Source: Limnohabitans curvus
Lineage (GTDB): Bacteria; Pseudomonadota; Gammaproteobacteria; Burkholderiales; Burkholderiaceae_C
Assembly (NCBI RefSeq): GCF_003063475.1
Contig: NZ_NESP01000001.1
Coordinates: forward strand, 682,001 to 746,000
Reading direction: 5' to 3'
Length of the DNA: 64,000 nt
The position numbers were made by a program, and so were the translations under genes. The notes beneath the pieces were generated by a model that did no database searches, was not told where the DNA came from, and was given only the letters and a program-made list of their open reading frames with translations. Shown piece after piece: positions 7,758 to 16,847 of the stretch. Within the stretch, counting starts at the first letter, position 1, and the number at the start of each line of letters is the position of its first letter.

Positions 7758-7868
7758 TCAGTGATTCAAAAGCATGATCTTGGCAAAGAAGCCCACGAAG
7801 AACACCACCGCCACCGAGGCCAAAATCAGGCCTAGGCGAAGGTTGTTTTTACGTTGGTCGGGCGTCAT
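7758..7868 (-). CDS. Cytochrome oxidase small assembly protein (36 aa)
   Basis: A very short gene between ctaD and ctaG. The frame from ATG at 7868 to TGA at 7758 gives 36 residues: a charged start (MTPDQRKNNLRLG) and one hydrophobic helix (LILASVAVVFFVGFFAKIMLL). It starts 3 bases after the ctaD stop and ends 5 bases before the ctaG start. Small single-helix proteins occupy exactly this slot in betaproteobacterial aa3 clusters; the role in oxidase assembly is inferred from that context. Confidence 0.8.
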   Translation of the reverse strand: MTPDQRKNNLRLGLILASVAVVFFVGFFAKIMLLNH

Positions 7869-7870
7869 GC

Positions 7871-9487
7871 TTAACCAATCACGCGCGTTGCAGTGGCGTC
7901 CAACTTGGGTGGGTTCTCAAAGGTGTGGAAGGGGGCAGGCGAAGGCACCTCCCACTCCAAACCTTCAGCAGCTTCCCAAGGCTTGGCGACCGCCTTCTCG
8001 CCGTGGCCGCGCATCGCTGGCAACACCACGAACAAGAAGAAGTACACCTGAGCAAAGCCGAAGAAGAACGCACCGATGGATGCCAACGCATTGAAGTCAG
8101 CAAACTGCATGGGGTAGTCGGCGTAGCGACGCGGCATACCGGCCAAACCCAAGAAGTGCATCGGGAAGAAGGTGACGTTGAACGAAATCAAGGTCCACCA
8201 AAAGTGAATTTGACCGCGTGTTTCGTTGTACATCACGCCGGTCCACTTGGGGCACCAGTAGTAGAAGCCCGCAAACATGGCAAACAACGAGCCCGCCACC
8301 AACACATAGTGGAAATGCGCCACCACGTAGTAGGTGTCTTGCACCTGCGTGTCAATCGGCGCCATCGACAAGATGAGGCCCGTGAAACCACCCATGGTGA
8401 ACACAAAGATGAAACCCACCGCAAACAACATAGGCGTTTCAAACGTCATCGAGCCGCGCCACATGGTGGCAATCCAGTTGAACACCTTCACGCCTGTGGG
8501 CACAGAGATCAACATCGTGGCGTACATGAAGAACAACTGGCCAGTCACAGGCATGCCCGTGGCATACATGTGGTGCGCCCAAACGATGAACGACAAAATC
8601 GCAATGGACGATGTGGCGTACACCATGGAGGCGTAACCAAACAATTTCTTGCGAGCAAATGCGGGCACGATGTGGCTGATGATGCCGAAGGCCGGCAAGA
8701 TCATGATGTACACCTCAGGGTGACCGAAGAACCAGAAAATGTGCTGGTACATGATGGGGTCACCACCACCAGCAGGGTTAAAGAAGGTCGTGCCAAAGTG
8801 GCGGTCTGTCAACGTCATGGTGATCGCGCCAGCCAACACAGGCATCACCGCAATCAGCAAGTAAGCCGTGATCAACCATGTCCAAACGAACATAGGCATC
8901 TTCATCAAGGTCATGCCAGGGGCGCGCATGTTGAGGATGGTCACGATGATGTTGATCGAACCCATGATGGACGAAGCACCCAAGATGTGCATGGCAAAAA
9001 TACCAGCGTCCATCGAGGGACCCATTTGCAGGGTCAAAGGTGCATACAAAGTCCAACCCGCAGCGGGAGCGCCACCGGGCATAAAGAACGAACCGGCCAA
9101 CATCGCTGCAGCAGGAATCATCAACCAGAAGCTGAAGTTGTTCATGCGGGCAAAAGCCATGTCAGACGCGCCAATTTGCAACGGAATCATCCAGTTCGCA
9201 AAACCCACGAAGGCCGGCATGATGGCGCCGAACACCATGATCAAGCCGTGCATGGTGGTGAGTTGGTTGAACAACTCAGGGTTGACCAACTGCAAGCCGG
9301 GCTGGAACAGCTCAGCGCGAATCAACAGCGCCAAAATGCCACCAATCATCAGCATGGTGAAGGCAAACAACAGGTACAAGGTACCAATGTCTTTGTGGTT
9401 GGTGGCATACACCCAACGGCGCCAGCCGTGTGGCGCGCCGTGGTGGTCATCGTGACCGTGGCCGTGGGAATCGAGTACTGCGCTCAT
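7871..9487 (-). CDS. ctaD: Cytochrome c oxidase subunit I
   Basis: The catalytic subunit of the aa3 terminal oxidase, holding haem a, haem a3 and CuB and reducing oxygen to water while pumping protons. The 538-residue protein has about 12 helices and the expected motifs: [14 protein letters not shown] (haem a His), [20 protein letters not shown] (CuB His and the cross-linked Tyr region), [11 protein letters not shown] (paired CuB His) and [13 protein letters not shown] (haem a3 and a His). The N-terminus is His-rich ([16 protein letters not shown]), which is common in this group and may help bind copper. It lies 25 bases downstream of ctaC. Confidence 0.98.
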   Translation of the reverse strand: MSAVLDSHGHGHDDHHGAPHGWRRWVYATNHKDIGTLYLLFAFTMLMIGGILALLIRAELFQPGLQLVNPELFNQLTTMHGLIMVFGAIMPAFVGFANWMIPLQIGASDMAFARMNNFSFWLMIPAAAMLAGSFFMPGGAPAAGWTLYAPLTLQMGPSMDAGIFAMHILGASSIMGSINIIVTILNMRAPGMTLMKMPMFVWTWLITAYLLIAVMPVLAGAITMTLTDRHFGTTFFNPAGGGDPIMYQHIFWFFGHPEVYIMILPAFGIISHIVPAFARKKLFGYASMVYATSSIAILSFIVWAHHMYATGMPVTGQLFFMYATMLISVPTGVKVFNWIATMWRGSMTFETPMLFAVGFIFVFTMGGFTGLILSMAPIDTQVQDTYYVVAHFHYVLVAGSLFAMFAGFYYWCPKWTGVMYNETRGQIHFWWTLISFNVTFFPMHFLGLAGMPRRYADYPMQFADFNALASIGAFFFGFAQVYFFLFVVLPAMRGHGEKAVAKPWEAAEGLEWEVPSPAPFHTFENPPKLDATATRVIG

Positions 9488-9512
9488 GATGTGTTCCTTC
9501 TAAACGCTAGTT

Positions 9513-10679
9513 TTAACGGGCGGCCTTGACATCGGCGGGCTGAACCAGCTGGCCGGTCTTGTTCGACCAATTGTTTTTTGTGTAAGTGATGACAGCCGCA
9601 ATGTCGGTATCGCTGAGCTGTTTCCACGAAGGCATCGTCAAATTGTTTTGACCGTTCAACAGCACTTTGATCTGCTTGTTCTTGTCAGCATCCAACACCA
9701 CGGCAGCGCCGTCGAGTGGTTTGATGGGGCCAGCGCCCTTGCCGTTGGGTTGGTGGCAAGCGGCACAGTTAGCGGCATACACCTTCTCACCACGCTTGGA
9801 CAAATCGGCCAAATTCCAAACCTTAGAAGGATCGTCTTGCTTAGCAGCCATCTTCTTTTGCTCCGTGGCCACCCAAGCGCTGTAGTCAGCGGCACTGAGC
9901 ACCTTCACATGAATTGGCATGTACGCGTGTTCTTTGCCGCACAACTCTTGGCATTGGCCGTAGTAATCGCCCACCGCTTCAGCACGGAACCAGGTGTCAC
10001 GCACAAAGCCGGGAATCGCGTCTTGCTTGACGCCGAGGGACGGCACAGCAAAGGCGTGAATCACGTCATTGGCTGTGGTGATGATGCGCACTTTTTTGTT
10101 AACAGGGACCACCAATGGGTTGTCCACTTTCAACAAGTAGTTATCGATGTCCACGCCCTTGGCGCCATTGTTTGACATTTCGCGATGCGCGTTGTCGAGC
10201 GTCGAGATAAAAGCAATGCCCTCACCCTGGCCCTTGAGGTAGTCATAGCCCCACTTCCACTGGTAGCCCGTGGCTTTGATGGTGAGGTCGGCGTTCGACG
10301 TGTCTTTCTGAGCCACCACTGCTTTGGTTGCAGGCAAGGCCATCAGGATCACGATGATGAAAGGAATGACGGTCCATGCAATTTCTACCTTGACCGATTC
10401 GTGGAAGCTGGCCGACTTGTGGCCCACCGATTTGCGGTGCTTCCAGATGGAATAGAACATCACACCGAACACCGCCACAAAAATGACGGTACAGATGATG
10501 AGCATGAACCAATGCAGCCAGCCCTGCTCTTGAGCAATTTTGGTCGCGCCAGGTTGGAGGTTCAGTTGTCGAACGGCAGGGCCGCCCGGCAAATCGTTCA
10601 CCGCCCAAGCGGCTGTGCTCGCCCAGGCGGCGAGGAACAACACACCTGAAGTCAACTTTTGGAAAAGATTGTTCTTCAT
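9513..10679 (-). CDS. ctaC: Cytochrome c oxidase subunit II with C-terminal cytochrome c domain
   Basis: The CuA-bearing electron-entry subunit of the aa3 oxidase, here with a fused cytochrome c domain (caa3-like). The 388-residue protein starts at the ATG at 10679 (MKNNLFQKL); the frame is open a little upstream. It has a signal-like N-terminus, two membrane helices, the aromatic stretch GYQWKWGYDY, and the CuA site with His208, Cys243 and Cys247 in CQELCGKEHAYMPIHV. The C-terminal domain carries a haem c site CAACH (about 305-309). It is the first gene of the minus-strand cluster; an inverted repeat lies upstream at 10728-10753. Confidence 0.96.
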   Translation of the reverse strand: MKNNLFQKLTSGVLFLAAWASTAAWAVNDLPGGPAVRQLNLQPGATKIAQEQGWLHWFMLIICTVIFVAVFGVMFYSIWKHRKSVGHKSASFHESVKVEIAWTVIPFIIVILMALPATKAVVAQKDTSNADLTIKATGYQWKWGYDYLKGQGEGIAFISTLDNAHREMSNNGAKGVDIDNYLLKVDNPLVVPVNKKVRIITTANDVIHAFAVPSLGVKQDAIPGFVRDTWFRAEAVGDYYGQCQELCGKEHAYMPIHVKVLSAADYSAWVATEQKKMAAKQDDPSKVWNLADLSKRGEKVYAANCAACHQPNGKGAGPIKPLDGAAVVLDADKNKQIKVLLNGQNNLTMPSWKQLSDTDIAAVITYTKNNWSNKTGQLVQPADVKAAR

Positions 10680-10727
10680 CACTTTGATTGCCTCAATGTT
10701 TTTTGTCTTCAGGACTACAAACCCCTC

Positions 10728-10753
10728 AAACACTGATTTAACTCAAAGTGTTT
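10728..10753. promoter_or_regulatory. Inverted repeat upstream of ctaC
   Basis: AAACACT (10728-10734) and AGTGTTT (10747-10753) form a perfect 7-base inverted repeat with a 12-base spacer, 49 bases upstream of the ctaC start and inside the only non-coding stretch before the oxidase operon. It may be an operator; no regulator can be named. Confidence 0.35.
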
Positions 10754-10787
10754 AAGCATGATTTGCGCTACAAGCTTACAAAGAAAA

Positions 10788-11702
10788 TCATACAGAGCGA
10801 CCACTAGGGGATTGCCCTAGTAGGGTTCGCATGTCTTGCAAAGACACCGAACTGTGCTGTTGAACTTTGAGGCGCGGCAAGGGCTTCAAAGCGTGGCCAT
10901 AAATCACTTCCACCGTCAGCGTGATGCGCCCGTCTTGCGCCGGTTTTGCCAACAAGAGCAATGCGGTTTTGAGCTGCGCCAACCACTGCTTGCCACGCAA
11001 GCCGGCAAAGCGATTCCGATGCAGGTTGCGGCCTAGCGCACGAAACTCAGCCAACAAGCTCTCGGTATTGGCATAGGTCAACGTGATGCGTTCCATATCC
11101 ATCACGGGCTCTGCAAAACCGGCTTGCACCAGCATGTCACCCCAATCGTGCATGTCGGTAAACGCATGACACGCAGGTGGCCAACCCTTGCCTTGGTACA
11201 CGTCGGCCAACTCGCGCAGGGTGTCCGGTCCGAGACACGAAAACATCAAAAAGCCATCCACCGCCAACAGTTGGTGCCATTTTTGCAACAAAGCTTGCGG
11301 ATCGTCGCTGGTGTGCAACGCCATATTGGCCCACAACATGTCGGCACTGCCTGCGGCAGGTGCGCCAAATGTCAAAGCATCCGGCTTCAGCCAGCGCCGC
11401 CACCAAGGCGCTTGCAGCGCCTGACGTGCCAACTGCTCACGCTGGGCGCTGATCTCTATCACTTGGCAATGCGCCTGCGGGTAACGCGCACGCAGCTTGG
11501 CGTGTGTTTCTAAACCACCGCTCAAGGGCGCCCAATCCACCCACGATGTGGGTTGCAAACGAATCCACTGCAAACGGTCTTCCATGCGTCGGCCAATTTC
11601 CTCGTTCAGCCAAGGCGATGCGGCATGCGGCCATGCGGCCCAACGGGCACAGGCCGCAGGATCGAGCGAGGGAGGCGTATCAGAGGGAGACGGTTCAGAC
11701 AT
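10788..11702 (-). CDS. BioC-like SAM-dependent methyltransferase
   Basis: A class I methyltransferase of the BioC type, which in the canonical case methylates malonyl-ACP to start biotin synthesis. The 304-residue product starts at the ATG at 11702 (MSEPSPSDTPPSLD); longer versions run through the divergent comF region and look spurious. It has a cofactor-binding strand ending VIEIS, a segment ADMLWANMALHTSDDPQALLQKWHQLL and the BioC-like FSCLGPDTLREL. The first glycine-rich loop reads APLSGGLETH rather than a standard GCGTG. No other biotin gene is adjacent, so the substrate is uncertain. Confidence 0.75.
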   Translation of the reverse strand: MSEPSPSDTPPSLDPAACARWAAWPHAASPWLNEEIGRRMEDRLQWIRLQPTSWVDWAPLSGGLETHAKLRARYPQAHCQVIEISAQREQLARQALQAPWWRRWLKPDALTFGAPAAGSADMLWANMALHTSDDPQALLQKWHQLLAVDGFLMFSCLGPDTLRELADVYQGKGWPPACHAFTDMHDWGDMLVQAGFAEPVMDMERITLTYANTESLLAEFRALGRNLHRNRFAGLRGKQWLAQLKTALLLLAKPAQDGRITLTVEVIYGHALKPLPRLKVQQHSSVSLQDMRTLLGQSPSGRSV

Positions 11703-11778
11703 GGCCCCTATTATCGACACCCCGCCCTTCACAAACATTGCGCTGCGCTTCAACCCAAACCCGCGCAATGTCTTTCCA

Positions 11779-12471
11779 ATGCGGGGCATGTTGCGCTTAC
11801 CCAGCCTTTGCCACATTTGCCACCGCTGGCCCAGCCAACCTTTGTGTGTGCCATGCATCGAGCGCTTTGCGCAGCCCACGCAGCGCTGTCCCACGTGCGC
11901 CCTCACGCTCAGCCACAAGAGCATCTGCCGCAATTGCGCAGAGCACCCCAGCCCCTTAGACGCTTGTGTGGCCGCCGTGAGCTACGCCTTCCCATGGGCG
12001 GACTGCATTGCCCGCTTCAAATTTCAAGCCGACCCCAGCCTCGCACGCGCCTTGGCCCACCTCATGCGCCATGCCCCGTGGGTCGAACCCGCACTCGACG
12101 CCGCCACGCTGGTGATGCCCATGCCCCTGGCCCCCTCACGTCTGCGCGAACGCGGCTTTAACCAAGCGCTAGAGCTGGCTCGTCACTTGGCCCCGCACAA
12201 AACTAACGCTCACACCTTGCTGCGACGTGGCGACAGCGCCCACCAAGTAGGCGCCTCACGTCATGAGCGGCTAGAGCATGTGAGGGATGCGTTTTGGGTT
12301 GCACCCGAACACGTATCTACCGTGCGCGGTCATCGCGTGGTGTTGGTGGACGATGTGATGACCACGGGAGCGTCGATGCACGAAGCAGCGCGGGCGTTGC
12401 GGGTAGCAGGAGCAGCGCACATCACAGGATTGGTGCTGGCACGTACCGAAGAACGAGAAGCGCATCATTGA
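11779..12471 (+). CDS. ComF-family phosphoribosyltransferase-like protein
   Basis: ComF proteins combine an N-terminal zinc-binding region with a phosphoribosyltransferase fold and are linked to DNA uptake and recombination. The 230-residue product has four Cys pairs in the first 60 residues (CHIC, CVPC, CPTC, CRNC), then LRERGFNQALELARHLA, and the PRPP-binding loop VVLVDDVMTTGASMHEAARALR near the C-terminus. I chose the ATG at 11779 because family members begin about ten residues before the first CxxC. An ATG at 11701 is in frame, but it would share bases with the start of the divergent methyltransferase gene. Confidence 0.85.
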   Translation: MRGMLRLPSLCHICHRWPSQPLCVPCIERFAQPTQRCPTCALTLSHKSICRNCAEHPSPLDACVAAVSYAFPWADCIARFKFQADPSLARALAHLMRHAPWVEPALDAATLVMPMPLAPSRLRERGFNQALELARHLAPHKTNAHTLLRRGDSAHQVGASRHERLEHVRDAFWVAPEHVSTVRGHRVVLVDDVMTTGASMHEAARALRVAGAAHITGLVLARTEEREAHH

Positions 12472-12540
12472 TGCAAAGCTGTCGACAGCTGCTCGCACCG
12501 CACAGCGTGAGCCCCCTCTCTCATGCGGGACAATGTGCTG

Positions 12541-13011
12541 ATGTTTCACATCGTCCTCGTCCACCCCGAAATTCCGCCCAACACGGGCAACATCATCCGC
12601 TTGGCGGCCAACACCGGTTGCACCTTACATTTGGTCGAGCCCTTGGGCTTCTCGATGGAAGACAAGCACATGCGCCGCGCGGGCTTGGACTATCACGAGT
12701 ACGCGCCCGTGCTGCGCCATGCCGACTGGGCCACATTTTTGAACGATGCCAAACCTGACCCCGCCCGCATGTTTGCCATGACCACCAAAGGCTCCAGCAC
12801 CGCGCATGACATGGCGTTTCAGCCCGGCGATTGGTTTGTGTTTGGCTCTGAGACCAGTGGCTTGCCTGTGGACATCCGCGAAAGCTTCCCGCTCGCGCAG
12901 CGCCTGCGCCTACCCATGCGCGCCGACCAGCGCAGCTTGAACCTGTCGAACTCAGTGGCCGTCATCACCTATGAGGCTTGGCGACAAAACGGCTTTGCGG
13001 GCAAGGCGTAA
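12541..13011 (+). CDS. trmL: tRNA (cytidine(34)-2'-O)-methyltransferase TrmL
   Basis: A SPOUT-class RNA methyltransferase that 2'-O-methylates the wobble base of tRNA-Leu species. The 156-residue protein begins MFHIVLVHPEIPPNTGNIIRL, the standard TrmL opening. It carries the SPOUT trefoil-knot motifs FVFGSETSGLP and LRLPMRADQRSLNLSNSVAVITYEAWRQ, which form the SAM site and active centre. The ATG at 12541 is preferred over an upstream in-frame ATG because the family starts there. It lies after comF in the same direction with a 69-base gap. Confidence 0.94.
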   Translation: MFHIVLVHPEIPPNTGNIIRLAANTGCTLHLVEPLGFSMEDKHMRRAGLDYHEYAPVLRHADWATFLNDAKPDPARMFAMTTKGSSTAHDMAFQPGDWFVFGSETSGLPVDIRESFPLAQRLRLPMRADQRSLNLSNSVAVITYEAWRQNGFAGKA

Positions 13012-13097
13012 ATAGCAAACGTCAACAGCCTCAAAGCCCCGTTGATGCAAGTCAAGGCTTATAGCGTTCTGGGAAGCACCATATAGCCCTAGGTTTT

Positions 13098-13123
13098 AAG
13101 CCCTCGCCTACACTAGAGGGCTT
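13098..13123. terminator. Hairpin between trmL and fpr
   Basis: AAGCCCTC (13098-13105) and GAGGGCTT (13116-13123) form a perfect 8-base stem with a 10-base loop. The following plus-strand bases are AT-rich (GATTTATAT) rather than a clean T-run, so it may be a weak terminator for trmL or a leader structure of fpr, whose start lies 25 bases on. Confidence 0.5.
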
Positions 13124-13147
13124 GATTTATATCGATTTATTACTGTC

Positions 13148-13924
13148 ATGAGTGCATTCCTAGACGAAGAAGTTTTGTCCGTCCACCACTGGACCGACCG
13201 CCTGTTCAGCTTCACCACCACACGCGACACCTCGCTGCGTTTCTCCAACGGTCACTTCACCATGATTGGCTTGCGCGGCGAAAACGGCAAACCGCTTCTG
13301 CGCGCCTACAGCATCGTCAGCGCCAACTACGAAGAGCACTTGGAGTTCTTGAGCATCAAGGTGCAGGACGGCCCCCTCACCTCCAAGCTACAACACATCA
13401 AAGTGGGCGACAAAATCGTGGTCGGCAAAAAGCCCACAGGCACCTTGCTATGCGACTACTTGTTGCCCGCCAAAAACCTGTACCTCATCGGCACCGGCAC
13501 GGGCTTGGCCCCGTTTCTCAGCATCGTGCGTGACCCTGAGACGTATGAGCGTTTCGAAAAAGTCATCTTGGTCCACGGCGTGCGTGAAGTGAAAGAGCTG
13601 GCGTACCACGACTACCTGACCGAAGAGCTGCCCAAGCACGAGTTCTTGGGCGAGATGGTCAGCAGCCAAATGCTGTACTACCCCACCGTCACCCGCGAGC
13701 CCTACAAAAACCAAGGCCGCGTGACCGACTTGCTCACGTCAAATAAGCTCACCCAAGATTTGGGCTTGCCCAACATCGACCCCGCCAACGACCGCATCAT
13801 GATTTGCGGCAGCCCCGGCTTGAACAAAGACATGCGCACGTTGCTGGAAGAGCGTGGCTTCAAAGAAGGCTCCACCACCACCCCTGGCGACTTTGTGGTG
13901 GAACGCGCGTTTGTTGAGCAGTAA
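13148..13924 (+). CDS. fpr: Ferredoxin/flavodoxin-NADP reductase
   Basis: An FAD enzyme that moves electrons between NADPH and ferredoxin or flavodoxin in the cytoplasm. The 258-residue protein shows the FAD-binding RAYSIVSANYEEHLEF (about residues 54-69), the NADP-binding GTGTGLAPFLSIVRDP (about 117-132), CGSPGLNKDM, and the C-terminal GDFVVERAFVEQ typical of the bacterial Fpr subclass. No good Shine-Dalgarno precedes the ATG at 13148; the upstream region is AT-rich and carries an imperfect FNR-like sequence too close to the start to be convincing. It converges on scoB with 13 bases between. Confidence 0.95.
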   Translation: MSAFLDEEVLSVHHWTDRLFSFTTTRDTSLRFSNGHFTMIGLRGENGKPLLRAYSIVSANYEEHLEFLSIKVQDGPLTSKLQHIKVGDKIVVGKKPTGTLLCDYLLPAKNLYLIGTGTGLAPFLSIVRDPETYERFEKVILVHGVREVKELAYHDYLTEELPKHEFLGEMVSSQMLYYPTVTREPYKNQGRVTDLLTSNKLTQDLGLPNIDPANDRIMICGSPGLNKDMRTLLEERGFKEGSTTTPGDFVVERAFVEQ

Positions 13925-13937
13925 GCCCAGGGCTCAC

Positions 13938-14579
13938 TTAGGTCTGAATCTTCAGGCCTACCAAGTTTTCGAGATCGGCGTGAGACAAACCATCCACCAC
14001 GTCGACCAGTCGCAAGCCTTGGTCAGTGACTTCTAAGGTCGCCAAATCGGTGTAAATGCGGCTCACGCACGCCAAGCCAGTCAACGGGTAAGTGCAATCG
14101 CGCACCACTTTGCTCTGACCTTGTTTGGTGAGCAAATCCATCATCACCCAGGTCTGTTTGGCGCCAATAGCCAAATCCATCGCGCCGCCCACGGCAGGAA
14201 TGGCATCGGCTTCGCCGGTGTGCCAGTTGGCCAAATCACCGCGCTCGCTCACCTGAAATGCGCCCAAGACGCAAATGTCTAAGTGACCGCCACGCATCAT
14301 GGCAAAGCTGTCGTTGTGATGGAAATAGGCACCACCGGGCAACAAGGTCACTGGCTGCTTACCCGCATTGATCAGGTCAAAGTCTTCATCCACTTGGGCT
14401 GGCGCTGGGCCCATGCCCAAAATACCGTTTTCGCTGTGCAAAATAATTTCCAGTCCTTGCGGCAAGTGGTTGGCCACCAAGGTCGGCATGCCAATACCTA
14501 GGTTGACATACGCGCCATCAGGCATATCTTGCGCCACGCGGGCTGCCATTTGGTCTTTGGTGCGACGGGTGTAGGTCAT
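13938..14579 (-). CDS. scoB: 3-oxoacid CoA-transferase subunit B
   Basis: The beta subunit of a succinyl-CoA:3-oxoacid CoA-transferase, which activates acetoacetate or a related 3-oxoacid. The product is 213 residues from the ATG at 14579 (a TTG two codons earlier is possible). It contains YVNLGIGMPTLVANHLP and the catalytic-glutamate motif ILHSENGILGMGP, followed by DLINAGKQPVTLLPGG. Its start lies three bases past the scoA stop, so the two subunits are made from one message. The same fold serves in 3-oxoadipate transferases (PcaIJ), so the exact acid is not certain. Confidence 0.92.
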   Translation of the reverse strand: MTYTRRTKDQMAARVAQDMPDGAYVNLGIGMPTLVANHLPQGLEIILHSENGILGMGPAPAQVDEDFDLINAGKQPVTLLPGGAYFHHNDSFAMMRGGHLDICVLGAFQVSERGDLANWHTGEADAIPAVGGAMDLAIGAKQTWVMMDLLTKQGQSKVVRDCTYPLTGLACVSRIYTDLATLEVTDQGLRLVDVVDGLSHADLENLVGLKIQT

Positions 14580-14581
14580 GA

Positions 14582-15310
14582 TCAAGCCACCTTCTTAAAT
14601 CCAGCACCTTGGGTCGCCTGACGAGGCACTTGAACCACGTGGCTGACATAGATACCGGGGGTCACAATGCTCTCGGGGTCTAAGGCACCCAAGTCCACCA
14701 CCTCATGCACAGAAGCCACGGTGCGCTTGGCGGCAGCCGCCATCACGGGCCCAAAATTACGCGCTGATTTACGGTAAGTCAGGTTGCCCCAACGGTCGCC
14801 CTTTTCGGCTTTGATCAAGGCCAAGTCGGCATGAATTGGATACTCCAGCACATACATGCGGCCATGGATCTCCCGGGTTTCTTTGGGCGAACCGTCAGGG
14901 TATTTGGCGAGGTCTGTGCCGTAACCTGTGGGTGTAAAAAATGCACCAATGCCAGCGCCCGCTGCGCGAATGCGCTCAGACAAATTGCCTTGGGGCACCA
15001 ACTCAAGCTCCAGCTTGCCCGCACGGTACAAGCCATCGAACACGTGGCTATCTGCTTGACGCGGAAAGCTGCAAATGATTTTGCGAACACAGCCCGTTTT
15101 GAGCAACGCCGCCAAACCCGTATCGCCATTGCCCGCGTTGTTATTGACCACGGTGAGCCCACGAACCTGGCGGTCATGAATCACTTCAATCAAGCCATCC
15201 AACAGCTCGCTTGGAATACCTGCGGTGCCAAAACCGCCCACCATCACCGTCATGCCATCGGTCAAGCCCTGCAGCGCTTGCGCCATGGAATCGGCTACTT
15301 TATTGATCAT
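14582..15310 (-). CDS. scoA: 3-oxoacid CoA-transferase subunit A
   Basis: The alpha subunit, 242 residues from the ATG at 15310 (MINKVADSMAQALQGL). The family glycine motif VMVGGFGTAGIPSELLDGL forms the CoA-site loop, and NNAGNGDTGLAALL and SFPRQADSHVFDG are also typical. The upstream open frame lacks conserved features and runs through the divergent DUF1841 gene. Gene order A-B on the minus strand and tight spacing to scoB support a heteromeric transferase. Confidence 0.93.
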   Translation of the reverse strand: MINKVADSMAQALQGLTDGMTVMVGGFGTAGIPSELLDGLIEVIHDRQVRGLTVVNNNAGNGDTGLAALLKTGCVRKIICSFPRQADSHVFDGLYRAGKLELELVPQGNLSERIRAAGAGIGAFFTPTGYGTDLAKYPDGSPKETREIHGRMYVLEYPIHADLALIKAEKGDRWGNLTYRKSARNFGPVMAAAAKRTVASVHEVVDLGALDPESIVTPGIYVSHVVQVPRQATQGAGFKKVA

Positions 15311-15403
15311 GGCCTGCCTCTTTGTGTCACGTATGAATAGCGAACTGTAACGACTGGAATTTTCTGGCCGCAAACGCCCGACACCTGGGTGACAATTACG
15401 CCT

Positions 15404-15838
15404 ATGTTTGAACCCAGCCAAGCCGACGTACGGCGCTTTTTCTGTTCGGTCTATGCCAAGTGGCGCAATGCCCAACCCATGGACGCGCTCGAAACGCTTG
15501 CCAGCCAATGGGTGGCCGAGCACCCCGAATACCACGCCGACTTCACCGATGTCGATGCTGCGCTTGAGCGCATGTACGAAGTCAAAGACGGCCAAACCAA
15601 CCCCTTCTTACACTTGTCCATGCACCTGTCGGTGAGTGAGCAATGCTCGATTGATCAACCCCGTGGCATCCGACAGGCGGTTGAGCTGCTCACCGCCAAA
15701 CGCGATTCACTACACGAGGCCCACCATGAAACCATGGATGCGTTGGGCCAGATGATTTGGGAAAGCCAACGCAGCGGTCGCCCCCCCGATGGCCACGCGT
15801 ATATTGATGCCGTGCAACGCCGCGCTACAAAAAACTAA
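15404..15838 (+). CDS. DUF1841 family protein
   Basis: A 144-residue soluble protein that begins MFEPSQADVRRFFCSVYAKWRNAQPM, the standard opening of DUF1841, a family of unknown function found in beta- and gammaproteobacteria. NPFLHLSMHLSVSEQCSIDQPRGIR is the conserved core, and AHHETMDALGQMIWESQRSGRPPDG closes the domain. The ATG at 15404 is chosen over a GTG at 15389 because of this opening. It lies 13 bases before a Bug receptor gene, possibly co-transcribed. Confidence 0.87.
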   Translation: MFEPSQADVRRFFCSVYAKWRNAQPMDALETLASQWVAEHPEYHADFTDVDAALERMYEVKDGQTNPFLHLSMHLSVSEQCSIDQPRGIRQAVELLTAKRDSLHEAHHETMDALGQMIWESQRSGRPPDGHAYIDAVQRRATKN

Positions 15839-15851
15839 CAGGAGACACACC

Positions 15852-16844
15852 ATGCAACACAGCAAATTCACCTCACCACTTCGCCGCACCCTGTGTGCCA
15901 GCTTTGCGGTCTTCGCATTAGGCAGCCTGGTCGCGCCTGCGACGCACGCACAAAGCTACCCCAACAAGGCCATCAAATTTGTTGTGCCCTTCAGCGCAGG
16001 CAGCGCCACTGACAACGTGGGCCGCATCATTGCGCAAGCCATGAGCGACGCTTGGGGCCAGCCCATCACCATCGAAAACAAAGCCGGCGCCAATGGCATC
16101 TTGGGCGCTGAAGCGGTCAAAGCGGCACCTGCCGATGGCTACACTTTCTTGGTCACCACCAGCACCACGCAAGCGGCCAACGTGCATCTGTACCGCAAGC
16201 TGCCTTATGACCCCGTGAAAGACTTCACACCCATCGGAAAAATTGGTGAAGTCGGTTTTATCTTGATGGTCAACAACGACTTTCCTGCCAAAGACATGAA
16301 AGAGTTTGTGAGCTACGCCAAAGCCCACCCCGGAAAACTGGCCTACGGTCACGGCTCCTCAGGCTCGTTGGTTTCAGCGGCCATGCTCACCGAGCTGGCT
16401 GGCTTGCAAACCGTGGGCGTGCCTTACAAAAGCATCCCACCTGCGCTGACTGATTTGTTGGGCGGTCAAATCCAATTCGCTTTTGCAGACACTGGCAACG
16501 CGGTGTCACAAATGAACGGCGGCCGCATGCGCGGGCTTGGCGTCACCACCAAGAAACGTGCGGGCAAAGCCCCCAACGTGCCCCCGATTGGCGACACCGT
16601 CAAAGACTACAACGTGAGCGCTTGGTTCGGCTTGATGGCCCCAGCCGGCATGCCCGCTGACGTGCAAAAGAAAGCCACAGCCACTTTGATGGCGGTGTTG
16701 GCCAAACCCGAAGTGCGCGAAAAAATCCAAGGCGTCGGCATTGACCTCGACGTGGAAGATTCGGCCACCCTCGCCAAAACCATTGACAGTGAAATTAAAA
16801 AGTGGGGTGGCTGGGTCAAGTCAGCGGGCATCACACCTGAATAA
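15852..16844 (+). CDS. Bug-family (TctC-like) periplasmic solute-binding protein
   Basis: A secreted receptor of the tripartite tricarboxylate transporter type, which binds carboxylated or amidated small molecules. The 330-residue protein starts at the ATG at 15852 after GGAGA (15841-15845). It has a signal peptide of about 35 residues ending ATHAQSYP, then NKAIKFVVPFSAGSATDNVGRIIAQAMSD and VENKAGANGILGAEAVKAAPADGYT, the Bug hallmarks. No membrane subunits (TctA/TctB) are nearby, as is common for Bug genes in this order. The CoA-transferase gene begins 3 bases after its stop, suggesting the ligand is an acid activated by that enzyme. Confidence 0.92.
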   Translation: MQHSKFTSPLRRTLCASFAVFALGSLVAPATHAQSYPNKAIKFVVPFSAGSATDNVGRIIAQAMSDAWGQPITIENKAGANGILGAEAVKAAPADGYTFLVTTSTTQAANVHLYRKLPYDPVKDFTPIGKIGEVGFILMVNNDFPAKDMKEFVSYAKAHPGKLAYGHGSSGSLVSAAMLTELAGLQTVGVPYKSIPPALTDLLGGQIQFAFADTGNAVSQMNGGRMRGLGVTTKKRAGKAPNVPPIGDTVKDYNVSAWFGLMAPAGMPADVQKKATATLMAVLAKPEVREKIQGVGIDLDVEDSATLAKTIDSEIKKWGGWVKSAGITPE

Positions 16845-16847
16845 GCC

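Noticed and set aside
7925..9529. A 534-codon open frame on the plus strand opposite ctaD
   Set aside because: It is antisense to a fully conserved subunit I, is rich in His, Arg and Gln as expected from reading that strand, and has no recognisable domain.
10788..11933. Longer form of the methyltransferase gene starting at 11933
   Set aside because: The extra 77 residues have no family similarity and lie opposite conserved comF sequence.
13122..13135. FNR-box-like sequence TTGATTTATATCGA before fpr
   Set aside because: One half-site has a mismatch and the site ends only 12 bases before the start codon, too close for a normal activator site.
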